From the NCBI GenBank assembly GCA_910579995.1, contig CAJTWH010000013.1, positions 18,052 through 82,051 of the forward strand: a DNA stretch of 64,000 nt, read 5' to 3'. The DNA is from an uncultured Muribaculaceae bacterium. GTDB lineage: Bacteria; Bacteroidota; Bacteroidia; Bacteroidales; Muribaculaceae. This document shows positions 41,527 through 51,262 of this stretch, in pieces; position 1 is the stretch's first letter, and the number at the start of each line of letters is the position of its first letter. Under the pieces are notes generated by a model that saw only the letters and a list, made by a program, of their open reading frames with translations, was not told the DNA's origin and searched no databases. A program made the position numbers and the translations under genes.

Positions 41527-41560
41527 CCACTGACCTCCAACAACCAACCACCAACCACAA

Positions 41561-41595
41561 AAATGGGGACGCGCGTAGACAGTGCGTCCCCATTT
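41561..41595 (+). terminator. Terminator between the RluB-type gene and mfd
   Basis: AAATGGGGACGC (41561-41572) pairs with GCGTCCCCATTT (41584-41595). The T-run is weak. Confidence 0.55.
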
Positions 41596-41618
41596 GATAA
41601 TGAAATATATCGACAATC

Positions 41619-44600
41619 ATGCGCGTAGACGAACTTGAAAGCATGCTCGCCGGAACTGCCCGCAGAAAAGCACTCAAAGCTCTCACAGGCAAGCCCGGCG
41701 CTATGGTGACAGGCCTTGCAGGCTCTTCGGCAGCTATAATGCTGGCGGCATTGCCAAGACCTAAGGCAGCCCCGACAGTCGTTGTGGGAGAGAACCTCGA
41801 CGACGCCGGATACCTGTTCTTTGACCTCTGCCGACTCGTGGGCGAGGGCAATGTTGCCTTTATGCCCTCAGGCTTCAAGCGCGACATAAAATACGGTCAG
41901 GCCGACCCGGCCAACCGTATTCTCCGCACCGAGACCTTGCGCCGCATATCTGCCGGCGAAGCGGCTTTTATTGTCACATATCCCGAAGCTATGGCCGAGA
42001 CTGTAGCGTCGCAAGAAGAGCTGTCGAGCCACACGCGCCATATATCGCGCGGTGAAGAGGCCGACATGAACGAGCTCGCCCGTTGGCTGCGCGACAATGG
42101 ATTCAAAGAGGTAGATTATGTCTACGAGCCGGGGCAATATTCTATCCGCGGCTCGATTTTCGATATATTCGCATATTCAAGCGAGCTTCCGCTGCGCCTC
42201 GACTTTTTCGGCGACGAGATAGACTCTATACGCGCCTTCAACGTAGAGACCCAGCTGAGCGACCACAAGCTCGACAGCGTGGATATAACCGTAGCCGTAG
42301 ACAGCCGCAAGAACCTGCAGAGCATACTCGACTTTATACCGGCAGAATCGCTGCTTGCGCTGCGCAACGAGACTTTCACGGTAGAGCGCATACGCTCCAT
42401 CGCCGAGACGGGAGTGTCGGCTTTCACGCTCCTTACGGAAGAGGGCGACGCGGCGGCGACCGACACTGTTGTCGACGCCGATGTATTCGCCCGGAAGCTT
42501 GAGACGTTTACCCGCGTGGGCTTCAGCGCCGCACGCGCCGCCGACAACGACGACGCTCCGGTGAAGAAAAAGCGTGGAAGCGCCGTGATTGACTTCGACT
42601 GCTCGCCGCAAGGTATCTACCACAAGAATTTCGACATCATCGCCGACTCCTTCACCCGCTTCCGCAGCGAGGGCTACCGGCTGCTGATATTGTCGGACAA
42701 CGCCAAACAGTTCGACCGTCTGCGGGAGATTTTCGCCGACCGCGGCGACGATATTTCTTTTGAGGCTGTGGAGGGCACTCTGCACGAGGGTTTCGTAGAC
42801 CATGAGAGCAAGATCTGCGTCTTTACCGACCATCAGATTTTCGACCGTTTCCACAAGTACACCCTCAAGAGCGACCGCGCCCGCTCGGGTAAGTTGGCGT
42901 TGTCGATAAAAGAATTGGGGCAGATAGAGCCGGGTGACTATATCGTACATCTCGACCATGGTGTAGGGCGCTTCGCCGGCCTGCTGCGAACCAATGTCAA
43001 CGGCAAGATGCAAGAGGTGATAAAGCTCGTTTACGACAACAACGATATTCTTTTCGTCTCTATCCACGCCCTCCACAAACTCGCCAAATACCGCGGCAAA
43101 GAGGGCGTGCCGCCGAAAGTAAACCGCATAGGCGGCGGACAGTGGCAACGCATAAAAGACCGCACCAAGAGCAAGCTCAAGGATATCGCGCGCGACCTCA
43201 TACGCCTCTACGCGGCCCGAAAAGAGGAGAAAGGCTTCGCCTTCTCGCCCGACTCGTATATGCAGCATGAGCTCGAGGCGTCGTTTATCTACGAAGATAC
43301 CCCCGACCAGCTCACGGCCACGCAGGCCGTAAAAGCCGATATGGAGAGCGAGCGCCCCATGGACCGCCTGATATGCGGCGATGTGGGCTTCGGCAAGACT
43401 GAAATCGCCGTCCGCGCCGCCTTCAAGGCCGCCACAGACGGCAAACAGGTGGCTGTGCTCGTGCCTACCACCGTGCTCGCATATCAGCATTACCACACCT
43501 TCAAAGACCGCCTTGCAGAGTTTCCCGTCCGGGTGGAATACCTGTCGCGCGCCCGCTCTGCCAAGGAGACCAAACAGATTATCGCCGACCTCGAAGCGGG
43601 CAAGATCGACATCATCGTGGGCACGCACAAGCTGATCGGCAAGACGGTGAAATTCAAGGATCTCGGCCTGCTGATAGTCGACGAGGAGCAGAAATTCGGC
43701 GTCGGCGTGAAAGAGAAGCTGCGCCAGATGAAGGTGAATATCGACACTCTCACCATGAGTGCCACCCCCATACCGCGCACACTGCAGTTCTCGCTGATGG
43801 GAGCCCGTGAGATTTCTACCATCGCCACCCCTCCGCCAAACCGCTACCCGATAATCACGTCGGTAGATGTGCTCAACGACGATGTCGTGGCTGAGGCCAT
43901 CAACTTCGAGCTTGCACGCAGCGGACAGGTGTTCTTTGTGAATCCGCGCATAGAGGGTCTGTATCAGCTTGAGGCGATGATACACCGCCTCGTGCCTGAC
44001 GCGCGCACCGTAGTGGCCCACGGCCAAATGCCGCCGGAGAAACTCGAGAAGACCATCAACGACTTCACGGCGCACGACTACGACATCCTCCTTGCCACCT
44101 CGATAATCGAGAGCGGTATCGACATGCCCAACGTGAACACCATCATCATCAACGATGCGCAGAAATTCGGTCTGAGCGAGCTACATCAGCTGCGAGGGCG
44201 CGTGGGCCGCAGCTCGCGCAAGGCATTCTGCTATCTGATGGTGCCTGCGGGCAATCCGCTCACCCCCGACGCACGTCGCCGTCTGCAGGCCATAGAGAGC
44301 TTCAGCGACCTCGGGTCGGGCATACATATAGCCATGCAGGACCTCGACATCCGCGGCGCCGGCAATCTGCTCGGAGCCGAGCAGAGCGGCTTTATCGCCG
44401 ACCTTGGCTATGAGACCTACCAAAAGATTCTGCGCGAGGCCGTGACAGAGCTTCGCACCGAAGAGTTTGCCGACCTCGACAAAGAAAATCCGCAGGAACA
44501 GAAAGATTATGTGGCTGACTGCGTGATAGAGAGCGACCTCGAACTGCTGCTGCCGTTCAACTATGTACCGCAGGAGAGCGAGCGTATTGCGCTTTATCAG

Positions 44601-44975
44601 GAACTCGACAGCATAGAGCGCGATGATCAGCTCGCGGCCTTTGAAGAACGCCTGCGCGACCGTTTCGGCCGCATACCCGACTCGGCCTCAGAGCTGCTGC
44701 GGGTGCCCCGTCTGCGCTGGATGGCACGCAAGCTCGGCATAGAGAAAATCGTGCTCAAACAGGGGCAGATGTATACTTACTTTGTGAGCGACGACAACAA
44801 GGCCTACTACCAGTCGGCGATGTTCGGGCGCATGCTGACCTATCTTCAGATCAACCCGGCAAAGGTGCAGATACGCGAGCGTAACGGCCGCCGCAGCTTC
44901 ATCTTCGCCGGCGTAGGCAGCGTATCCGACGCCACCGCCATCCTCGACACAATCCTCACCCTCCCGGCGGCATGA
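41619..44975 (+). CDS. mfd: Transcription-repair coupling factor
   Basis: This 1118-residue cytoplasmic translocase removes stalled RNA polymerase and recruits UvrA for repair. The N-terminal UvrB-homology part (about 60-330) is followed by the RNA polymerase interaction domain (about 430-510, IEPGDYIVHLDHGVGRFAGL). The motor has Walker A GDVGFGKTEIAVRAAFKA, a DEEQKFG box, and motif VI in LHQLRGRVGRSSRKAFCYLM. A TRCF C-terminal domain covers about 970-1100. The length is normal. The start is ATG 41619; an in-frame start further downstream is unlikely. Confidence 0.95.
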   Translation: MRVDELESMLAGTARRKALKALTGKPGAMVTGLAGSSAAIMLAALPRPKAAPTVVVGENLDDAGYLFFDLCRLVGEGNVAFMPSGFKRDIKYGQADPANRILRTETLRRISAGEAAFIVTYPEAMAETVASQEELSSHTRHISRGEEADMNELARWLRDNGFKEVDYVYEPGQYSIRGSIFDIFAYSSELPLRLDFFGDEIDSIRAFNVETQLSDHKLDSVDITVAVDSRKNLQSILDFIPAESLLALRNETFTVERIRSIAETGVSAFTLLTEEGDAAATDTVVDADVFARKLETFTRVGFSAARAADNDDAPVKKKRGSAVIDFDCSPQGIYHKNFDIIADSFTRFRSEGYRLLILSDNAKQFDRLREIFADRGDDISFEAVEGTLHEGFVDHESKICVFTDHQIFDRFHKYTLKSDRARSGKLALSIKELGQIEPGDYIVHLDHGVGRFAGLLRTNVNGKMQEVIKLVYDNNDILFVSIHALHKLAKYRGKEGVPPKVNRIGGGQWQRIKDRTKSKLKDIARDLIRLYAARKEEKGFAFSPDSYMQHELEASFIYEDTPDQLTATQAVKADMESERPMDRLICGDVGFGKTEIAVRAAFKAATDGKQVAVLVPTTVLAYQHYHTFKDRLAEFPVRVEYLSRARSAKETKQIIADLEAGKIDIIVGTHKLIGKTVKFKDLGLLIVDEEQKFGVGVKEKLRQMKVNIDTLTMSATPIPRTLQFSLMGAREISTIATPPPNRYPIITSVDVLNDDVVAEAINFELARSGQVFFVNPRIEGLYQLEAMIHRLVPDARTVVAHGQMPPEKLEKTINDFTAHDYDILLATSIIESGIDMPNVNTIIINDAQKFGLSELHQLRGRVGRSSRKAFCYLMVPAGNPLTPDARRRLQAIESFSDLGSGIHIAMQDLDIRGAGNLLGAEQSGFIADLGYETYQKILREAVTELRTEEFADLDKENPQEQKDYVADCVIESDLELLLPFNYVPQESERIALYQELDSIERDDQLAAFEERLRDRFGRIPDSASELLRVPRLRWMARKLGIEKIVLKQGQMYTYFVSDDNKAYYQSAMFGRMLTYLQINPAKVQIRERNGRRSFIFAGVGSVSDATAILDTILTLPAA

Positions 44976-44978
44976 ACC

Positions 44979-45009
44979 GTGCGGGCCGCGCCAGCACCCG
45001 CAACGAAAG
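44979..45009. repeat. Family A REP-like repeat, copy 10 (degenerate)
   Basis: An imperfect palindrome followed by CGCAACGAAAG, just after mfd. Confidence 0.5.
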
Positions 45010-45022
45010 AGAGATATAACAA

Positions 45023-45059
45023 AACAACCGACGCCCGGGAGAGCCGGGCGTCGGTTGTT
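45023..45059. terminator. Bidirectional terminator between mfd and the OmpA gene
   Basis: AACAACCGACGCCCGG pairs perfectly with CCGGGCGTCGGTTGTT (16 bp, 5-base loop), flanked by A and T sides. Confidence 0.9.
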
Positions 45060-45077
45060 TAGAGGGGGATTGGGGGG

Positions 45078-46217
45078 TTATTTGTTTGTTTCGAGGGTGC
45101 AGATGCTTACGCGGTTCCAGCTTTCTTCTTCGAACATGTGGCCGATACCCTGACCTTCGGCGGTGATACGGTCGGCTGAGATCTTGTAGGTCTTCACGAG
45201 GGCTGTCTTGACAGCTTCAGCACGGTTTTTGGCGAGCTTGATGTTGAAGTCGAGGTTACCGTCCTGAGAAGCGTAGCCTTTGATAACGACTTTCGAATCG
45301 GGATGACTCTTCATGTAGTCGGCGATCATGGTCACGTTAGGCATTTGGTCGGCAGTGATCTTTGAAGAACCGATACGGAAGAATACGAAGCGTACGGAGT
45401 TGTATTCGTTGTTGACTTCCTTGACAATCTGAGGAGCTTTGTTGCGGCAAGAGTCGAGCTCTGTAGCGAGGGCGTTTGCCTGAGCCTGCCAGCGGTCGGC
45501 GTTGGCTACGCTTGAGTCGAGGGCACCGCGGAGGTCGTTGATCTGGGCGTTGAGTGCGTCAACCTGAGCGGCGTCGTAAGGACGTACGCAGGGGAAACCG
45601 TCGCCGAAGCGGTAGCTAACACTGGCGAGGATGTTGACAGTGGCGCGGTTGACGTTGTAGCCTGTGACGCTCTGCTTGAAGTCGCCGTTCATGTTCCATA
45701 CAATCGAAGGTTTGATACCGATTGTGAGGTGGTCGGTCACATTGAAGTTGAAGTTGAGGCCGACTTTGGTAGCGAAGTAGTTCCAGTCATCGAGACCGTC
45801 GCTCTTGGCATAGTAGTCATGTCCCCAGCCTGCACCTACGAGGGCTTCGATAGTGAACGGACGGACGCCACACTGATATCCACCGAAGAGGTTGAAGAGG
45901 TCGGCAGTACCGTAGAGACCTACGTAAGAGTTGTCGAAAGCGGTGCTTGAGTGAGCGTGGCCTTTCCAAGATGAGGTGTTGATACCGAAGAGGCCTTCAA
46001 CGCCTGCACCGAATACAGGAGTAATCTGCTTTCCGATATGGAGGCCAACAGCGCCTCGCATAGAGCCGAAGAAAGCATTGTGGGTCATGGGGGTTGTAAC
46101 ACCGCCGTCGAGGCCGATGGAGATGTTGTCGAATGTAGAAGGTGATTCAACCACCTGTGCGGTGGCAGCGGTAGTCAGCGATGCAAGTGCGATAGCTGCG
46201 ATGATTGTCTTCTTCAT
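45078..46217 (-). CDS. OmpA family outer membrane protein
   Basis: This 379-residue protein has a signal peptide (ends TTAATAQ). An N-terminal eight-strand beta-barrel (about 25-200, e.g. LFNLFGGYQCGVRPFTIEALVG) is followed by a coiled-coil/linker with QVDALNAQINDLRGALDSS (about 220-265). The C-terminal OmpA peptidoglycan-binding domain (about 275-379) contains VVIKGYASQDGNLDFNIKLAKNRAEAV. It links the outer membrane to peptidoglycan. It resembles abundant Bacteroidales OmpA-like porins. It is a single gene. Confidence 0.88.
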   Translation of the reverse strand: MKKTIIAAIALASLTTAATAQVVESPSTFDNISIGLDGGVTTPMTHNAFFGSMRGAVGLHIGKQITPVFGAGVEGLFGINTSSWKGHAHSSTAFDNSYVGLYGTADLFNLFGGYQCGVRPFTIEALVGAGWGHDYYAKSDGLDDWNYFATKVGLNFNFNVTDHLTIGIKPSIVWNMNGDFKQSVTGYNVNRATVNILASVSYRFGDGFPCVRPYDAAQVDALNAQINDLRGALDSSVANADRWQAQANALATELDSCRNKAPQIVKEVNNEYNSVRFVFFRIGSSKITADQMPNVTMIADYMKSHPDSKVVIKGYASQDGNLDFNIKLAKNRAEAVKTALVKTYKISADRITAEGQGIGHMFEEESWNRVSICTLETNK

Positions 46218-46343
46218 AATATGAATGTTTTTTGTGATTTCAGTTTGTTGAAACGTTTAAATTCTCATAGCCGTTATCAGCGGCGTTTCACCTTACAGAA
46301 CAATAGGGCTGCGGAGAATGTTCAGAATTATGAAAAAAATGAT

Positions 46344-46351
46344 TACTTTTG
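46344..46351 (+). promoter_or_regulatory. -7 box of the NSS symporter gene
   Basis: TACTTTTG, 25 bases before ATG 46377. This supports that start over upstream in-frame codons. Confidence 0.6.
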
Positions 46352-46376
46352 CAAATTGAAAATGCACATAGATAGA

Positions 46377-47723
46377 ATGAAAGAAACTCACTCCTCACGC
46401 CCTCGTTTTGCCACACGATTCGGCGTTATAGCCACTACGGTAGGCTCAGCCGTCGGTCTCGGCAATATTTGGCGTTTCCCCTACGAAGCCGGAGTACACG
46501 GCGGCGGGGCTTTTCTAATGCTTTATATACTTTTTGTGTTCGCTATCGGCGTGCCGGTGGTGTGCGCTGAGTTTTTGATGGGCCGCTCGTCGCGACTGAA
46601 TATTTTCGGTGCTTTCCACACTCTCGCACCCCGCAGCGGCAAAGCATGGGTGACGGTGGGCTGTCTGGGCATATTGTCGTCGATATTGATATTGTCGTTC
46701 AACTCTGTTGTGGCAGGGTGGACGCTTGAGTACCTCTACGAATCGCTGGCCGGCAAAATCAACGATATGGGAGGCGTGAGCCGTCAGACGGCCTTCGACA
46801 CATTCACGGCCGGTTGGGGCTGCGTAGGCTGGACGATAGCAGTGCTGGCCATCAATGCGGTGGTGCTCTTAGGAGGCGTGCGCAAGGGTATCGAGAGGGT
46901 GAGCAATGTGCTTATGCCTATCTTGTTTGCAATTTTGATAGTGCTGTGCGTCAATTCGCTGCTTCTTCCCGGCGCCGGCGAGGGTCTTGCGTTCCTGTTC
47001 AAGCCTGATTTCAGCGTCATCGACAGCAGCGTGGTGATCGGCGCCTTGGGTCAGGCGTTTTTCTCACTGTCGCTCGGCGTTGGCACGATGATGATCTACG
47101 GCAGCTATTTCAGCAGCAAGACGCCTATAGTGCGCAGCGCCGTGACAACCGCAGGCCTCGACACCCTCGTGGCTATCATGGCCGGCATACTGATATTTCC
47201 GGCAGTATTCTCGTTTGGCGGCACACCGGCGGCCGGTCCTAAACTTGTGTTTGAAGTCTTGCCCGATATCTTCGCCCAAATGACCGGCGGGGGGATATGG
47301 GCGACAGCATTTTTCCTTCTTCTCGCGCTTGCCTCGATAACCTCCACCATCTCGATGAGCGAAATCTGCGTGGCCTTTCTCTGCGAGCAATGGGGCTTCA
47401 GACGCCGCACTGCCGTAGCCATCAACGCCGCCATAGCCATGGGCTTGGGCACGGTATGCGCGCTGTCGTTCGGGCCGCTGTCGAATATGAAAATCTTCGG
47501 GCTTACCGTCTTCGACCTCTTCGACTACATCACCAGCAACATCTTCATGCCCCTTAGCGGCATGCTGATAGCGATATTCACGGGCTGGGTGCTCAAGCGC
47601 AGCCTCATCGACAAGGAGCTCTCCCCTGCTCCACGCGCCATAGTCAGCGGCATAGTATTCTGTCTGCGCTATCTCGCGCCGGGCGCCATAGCCTTGATAT
47701 TCATCAACGGACTCATCTCGTAA
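46377..47723 (+). CDS. Sodium:neurotransmitter symporter (NSS) family transporter
   Basis: This 448-residue inner-membrane transporter with about 11-12 segments has the LeuT-like fold. The signature GSAVGLGNIWRFPYEAGVHGGG in helix 1 holds the sodium and substrate site. It probably imports an amino acid with Na+. An in-frame extension to 46221 is rejected because it precedes the -7 box; the ATG at 46362 would leave almost no leader. The length is typical of bacterial members. It is divergent from the OmpA gene. Confidence 0.88.
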   Translation: MKETHSSRPRFATRFGVIATTVGSAVGLGNIWRFPYEAGVHGGGAFLMLYILFVFAIGVPVVCAEFLMGRSSRLNIFGAFHTLAPRSGKAWVTVGCLGILSSILILSFNSVVAGWTLEYLYESLAGKINDMGGVSRQTAFDTFTAGWGCVGWTIAVLAINAVVLLGGVRKGIERVSNVLMPILFAILIVLCVNSLLLPGAGEGLAFLFKPDFSVIDSSVVIGALGQAFFSLSLGVGTMMIYGSYFSSKTPIVRSAVTTAGLDTLVAIMAGILIFPAVFSFGGTPAAGPKLVFEVLPDIFAQMTGGGIWATAFFLLLALASITSTISMSEICVAFLCEQWGFRRRTAVAINAAIAMGLGTVCALSFGPLSNMKIFGLTVFDLFDYITSNIFMPLSGMLIAIFTGWVLKRSLIDKELSPAPRAIVSGIVFCLRYLAPGAIALIFINGLIS

Positions 47724-47772
47724 AAACATAGCGCCGGAGGCAATTTTTCAGGGAGCATTGCGTTAATTGATT

Positions 47773-50187
47773 ATGAATCGATTGATATTGCTCTCCATCT
47801 TCATAATAACAGGCGTGTGCGCCCTCAGCGCAAAAGGACCGGTGAAAATATCAGGCCTCGTTACCGATCAGGATAACGAGCCGCTTGAGTTTGTCACCGT
47901 CAAGGTTCAGGACAAGGCTCTCGGCACCACCACAGGGCTCGACGGCCGCTATACCATCACCTGCCCGGAGACCGATACCCTGCGCCTCGTGTTCTCGTGC
48001 ATAGGCTTCGAGGAGTCGCGCCGACGCCTTATCGATCCCTCGGGCGAGGTGACTGTAAATGTGAAGATGTCGCCTGCTACCTACGCCTTGGGCGGTATCG
48101 AAGTGACCGACTATCAGAAGCAGACTTCGGGTATGCAGAAAATCGACGGCTCGGCCTACAAGCTTGCGCCGGATGTGTCGGGCGGCAGTGTCGAGTCAAT
48201 GCTGACGACGATGGCCGGCGTGAACAGCACCAACGAGATGTCGAGCCAATATAGCGTGCGCGGCGGCTCGTATGATGAAAACAGCGTATATATCAACGGC
48301 ATTGAAGTATATCGTCCGCAGTTGGTGACCTCAGGCCAGCAGGAAGGCCTCTCGATAGTCAACCCCGACATGGTTGGCGCTATCGGATTCTCCACCGGCG
48401 GCTTCTCGGCCCAGTATGGCGACAAGATGAGCTCGGTGCTCGACATCAGCTACCGCGAGCCGGAGGCATTCGAGGGCTCAGTGTCGGCCTCGCTGATGGG
48501 TGCGTCGGTCTCGATAGGGTCGAGTTCCAAGCGATTCTCTCAGCTCCACGGCATACGCTACAAGCAGAACAGCTCGCTGCTGTCGTCGCTCGACGAGAAA
48601 GGCGAATATGACCCTCGCTTCTTCGACTACCAGACGAGCATGACATATAAAATCTCGCCGAAGTGGAAGGTGTCGTTCTTGGGCAACATCGCCATCAACA
48701 ATTATAAATTCATCCCCCACAACCGCTCCACTAAATTCGGCACGTCGACCGACGCGAAGGAATTTACCGTATACTTCGACGGGCAGGAAAAAGACAAGTT
48801 CGAGACCTATTTCGGGGCTCTGTCGCTCGATTTCAAGCCCAACAAGGCAAATACATTCACCTTTCAGGCCTCGGGCTATCTCACCAACGAACTTGTCTCT
48901 TACGACATATCGGGCGAATATTGGCTTGACCAAGCGGGCACAGGCTCTGCCGACGGCGACAACATAGGCGGCGAGCTCGGCGTGGGCCGCTATCACGAGC
49001 ATGCGCGAAACCGATTCAAGGCAAGTGTGTTTGCCATGAGCCTGCGCGGCAATACGGGCTTGAACAAGCACAATCTGTCGTATGGCGTCACCTACAAGCA
49101 CGAGAATATCTACGACCGCCAGCGCGAATGGGAGCTGCGCGACTCGGCGGGCTATTCCCAGCCTTTCGACCCCGACGCCCTCAAGGTGATATATAACCTG
49201 TCGTCGAACCATGACCTCGGCAGCAACCGCCTCGAGTTCTATGCCATGGACACCTACCGCCTCGAGACATCGGCGGGATATCTCAATGTCAACGGCGGCC
49301 TCAGATTCTCTTACTGGGACTTCAACAATGAATTTCTCGTGAGTCCGCGAGTGAGCGTGGGCTTTGTGCCCGACCGCAACCCGAGGCTGTCGCTGCGCTT
49401 CGCCACAGGCCTTTACTATCAGGCGCCGTTCTACAAGGAATTCCGCGAGCAGGTAACCGACGATCTGGGCAATGTGACGATAAACCTTAACTCCGACATA
49501 AAAAGTCAACGCTCATATCAGCTCATCGCGGGCGCCGACTATACATTCCGCGCCTTCGGACGGCCGTTCAAGCTGTCGGGCGAGGCTTACTACAAAATAT
49601 TGGGCAACCTTGTGCCTTACGAAATCAATAACCTCAAGATAGTATATGCCGGCCGTAACCTCACCAAAGGCTATACCACCGGCCTTGACCTGAAACTATT
49701 CGGCCAGTTCGTGCCCGGCACAGACTCATGGGTGAGCTTCTCGCTGATGAAGACGCAGGAAGACCTCAACGGAGTGAAAGTGCCCCGGCCTACCGACCAG
49801 CGCTATTCGTTCGCGCTCTTTTTCACCGACTATTTCCCCAAGGTGCCCAAGCTGAAATTCAATCTCCGCGGCATATTCTCCGACGGCCTGCCGATGACGG
49901 CACCGCGCGGCAGCCGCGACAAGGGCTACTTCCGCGCGCCGGCCTACAAACGCGTGGATATCGGCCTTGCCTACGCCCTGCTCTCGCCTGCGGCCGACGG
50001 CGAGCCCCGCTCGGGACTGAAGAGGTATTTCAAGAATATCTGGCTCGGAGTAGACGTTTTCAACCTTCTCGACATAAGCAACGTGAACAGCTACTATTGG
50101 GTGACCGACGTAAACCACCTGCAATATGCGGTGCCGAATTATTTGACCCGACGGCAGTTCAACGTGCGCCTGTCGGTAGAATTCTAA
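47773..50187 (+). CDS. TonB-dependent receptor with carboxypeptidase-regulatory-like N-terminus
   Basis: This 804-residue outer-membrane receptor has a signal peptide (ends ALSA). A CarboxypepD_reg-like beta domain (about 22-105, KISGLVTDQDNEPLEFVTVKVQDKALG) precedes the plug (about 115-225, YSVRGGSYDENSVYINGIEVYRP). A 22-strand-type barrel follows and ends in VRLSVEF, with C-terminal Phe. It imports a large ligand by energy from TonB. There is no SusD partner, so it is not a classic glycan SusCD pair; the ligand is unknown. ATG 47773 is used rather than the TTG six bases upstream. Confidence 0.88.
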   Translation: MNRLILLSIFIITGVCALSAKGPVKISGLVTDQDNEPLEFVTVKVQDKALGTTTGLDGRYTITCPETDTLRLVFSCIGFEESRRRLIDPSGEVTVNVKMSPATYALGGIEVTDYQKQTSGMQKIDGSAYKLAPDVSGGSVESMLTTMAGVNSTNEMSSQYSVRGGSYDENSVYINGIEVYRPQLVTSGQQEGLSIVNPDMVGAIGFSTGGFSAQYGDKMSSVLDISYREPEAFEGSVSASLMGASVSIGSSSKRFSQLHGIRYKQNSSLLSSLDEKGEYDPRFFDYQTSMTYKISPKWKVSFLGNIAINNYKFIPHNRSTKFGTSTDAKEFTVYFDGQEKDKFETYFGALSLDFKPNKANTFTFQASGYLTNELVSYDISGEYWLDQAGTGSADGDNIGGELGVGRYHEHARNRFKASVFAMSLRGNTGLNKHNLSYGVTYKHENIYDRQREWELRDSAGYSQPFDPDALKVIYNLSSNHDLGSNRLEFYAMDTYRLETSAGYLNVNGGLRFSYWDFNNEFLVSPRVSVGFVPDRNPRLSLRFATGLYYQAPFYKEFREQVTDDLGNVTINLNSDIKSQRSYQLIAGADYTFRAFGRPFKLSGEAYYKILGNLVPYEINNLKIVYAGRNLTKGYTTGLDLKLFGQFVPGTDSWVSFSLMKTQEDLNGVKVPRPTDQRYSFALFFTDYFPKVPKLKFNLRGIFSDGLPMTAPRGSRDKGYFRAPAYKRVDIGLAYALLSPAADGEPRSGLKRYFKNIWLGVDVFNLLDISNVNSYYWVTDVNHLQYAVPNYLTRRQFNVRLSVEF

Positions 50188-50193
50188 GCCGGC

Positions 50194-50907
50194 ATGCTTT
50201 CGGCTCTGCGACGCGTTTTCGGCTATCTTGGCGACTCCGCAGGCTTGCGGACATGCGCCGTATGCGGCGACGAGCTGACGGCGGGCGAACGGCTGCTGTG
50301 TATCACCTGCCTCGGCACATTACCCCGGACAGCCCGACCTACCTTGCCGGTGCGCTATGCAGATATTTTCGCCAACGGCGTGGCGCCGCAGGGACTGACG
50401 GAAGCATGGTTTGACTACCGGCCGGGGAGCGACCCTGCAAACATGATAATAGAGGCTAAATATCACGACCGCCCTGCCGTGGCACGCGAGGCAGGCAGAG
50501 TGTTCGGGCGCGAGTTGCTCGGATATTACGGCGCAGTTCCGGTCGATGTGCTGCTGCCTGTGCCGATGTACTGGCGCAAACGCATGCGCCGAGGATATAA
50601 CCAGAGCGAGGAAATCGCCCGTGGGCTGAGCGAGGTGACAGGGATAGCCATAGGAGACAATCTCAGGGCCGTAAGGGCGCACAGCACGCAGACACATAAA
50701 AGCGACAGCGAACGACGCGAGAATGTGAAAGGCAGCGTCGCTGTAGACCATCCTGAAGAGCTCTCAGGCCTGCGCATTGCCATAGTGGATGATATTGTCA
50801 CCACCGGCTCTACGATATCGGAATGTGTGGCCGCCATATCGATGAGCGCCGCCAGGCCGGAAAGCATAGGAATGATCACTCTTGGCGCGACAGTGAAGAA
50901 AGTTTGA
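50194..50907 (+). CDS. comF: ComF family phosphoribosyltransferase-like protein
   Basis: This 237-residue cytoplasmic protein is needed for natural transformation in several bacteria. An N-terminal zinc-ribbon-like pair CAVC...CITC (about residues 24-47) and a C-terminal PRTase domain with the PRPP loop IAIVDDIVTTGST (about 193) are seen. GYNQSEEIARGLSEVTG is a ComF-specific helix. The gene starts 6 bases after the TonB receptor stop. Its role in Bacteroidetes is not settled. Confidence 0.85.
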   Translation: MLSALRRVFGYLGDSAGLRTCAVCGDELTAGERLLCITCLGTLPRTARPTLPVRYADIFANGVAPQGLTEAWFDYRPGSDPANMIIEAKYHDRPAVAREAGRVFGRELLGYYGAVPVDVLLPVPMYWRKRMRRGYNQSEEIARGLSEVTGIAIGDNLRAVRAHSTQTHKSDSERRENVKGSVAVDHPEELSGLRIAIVDDIVTTGSTISECVAAISMSAARPESIGMITLGATVKKV

Positions 50908-50957
50908 ACCAAGCGGGGTGTGCCGGCGTTATCCATAGACAATAAAAAACTACGGAT

Positions 50958-51257
50958 ATGAACGATTACACCACACTCATCAATTCAGCGCCGCTGGTAA
51001 TGGTAGAATTCTACGCCACATGGTGCGGCCACTGCCAGCGCATGATGCCCGTCGTAGCGCAGATACGCGAGCTCGTAGGCGACAATGCACAGATATATCA
51101 GCTCGACATCGACAAGAACGAACAGACGGCCTCAGACGCCGGCGTAGAAGCCACGCCGACATTTATCATCTACCGCAATGGAGAGCCTGTTTGGCGCTAT
51201 GCGGGAGAAATCGACGGCAATGTGCTGCTTCAGAAACTTGAAGGATTCATGAACTGA
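50958..51257 (+). CDS. trxA: Thioredoxin
   Basis: This 99-residue thioredoxin has the active site WCGHC (VEFYATWCGHCQRMMP, about residues 21-25), the cis-Pro segment EATPTFIIYRNGE, and no signal peptide, so it is cytoplasmic. WCGHC (rather than WCGPC) is typical of more oxidising or PDI-like members. It sits 5 bases before a gene with a VKOR domain, which suggests a thiol-disulfide pathway with it. Confidence 0.88.
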   Translation: MNDYTTLINSAPLVMVEFYATWCGHCQRMMPVVAQIRELVGDNAQIYQLDIDKNEQTASDAGVEATPTFIIYRNGEPVWRYAGEIDGNVLLQKLEGFMN

Positions 51258-51262
51258 CGGCC

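Noticed and set aside
42177..44075. Long open frame (about 630 codons) on the minus strand within mfd
   Set aside because: It is exactly antisense to a clear mfd gene, has no family resemblance, and GC-rich codons of the true gene leave the opposite frame open.
47773..50187. SusC of a polysaccharide utilisation locus
   Set aside because: No SusD gene follows, and the neighbours (ComF, thioredoxin) are not glycan genes; it is better called a generic TonB-dependent receptor.
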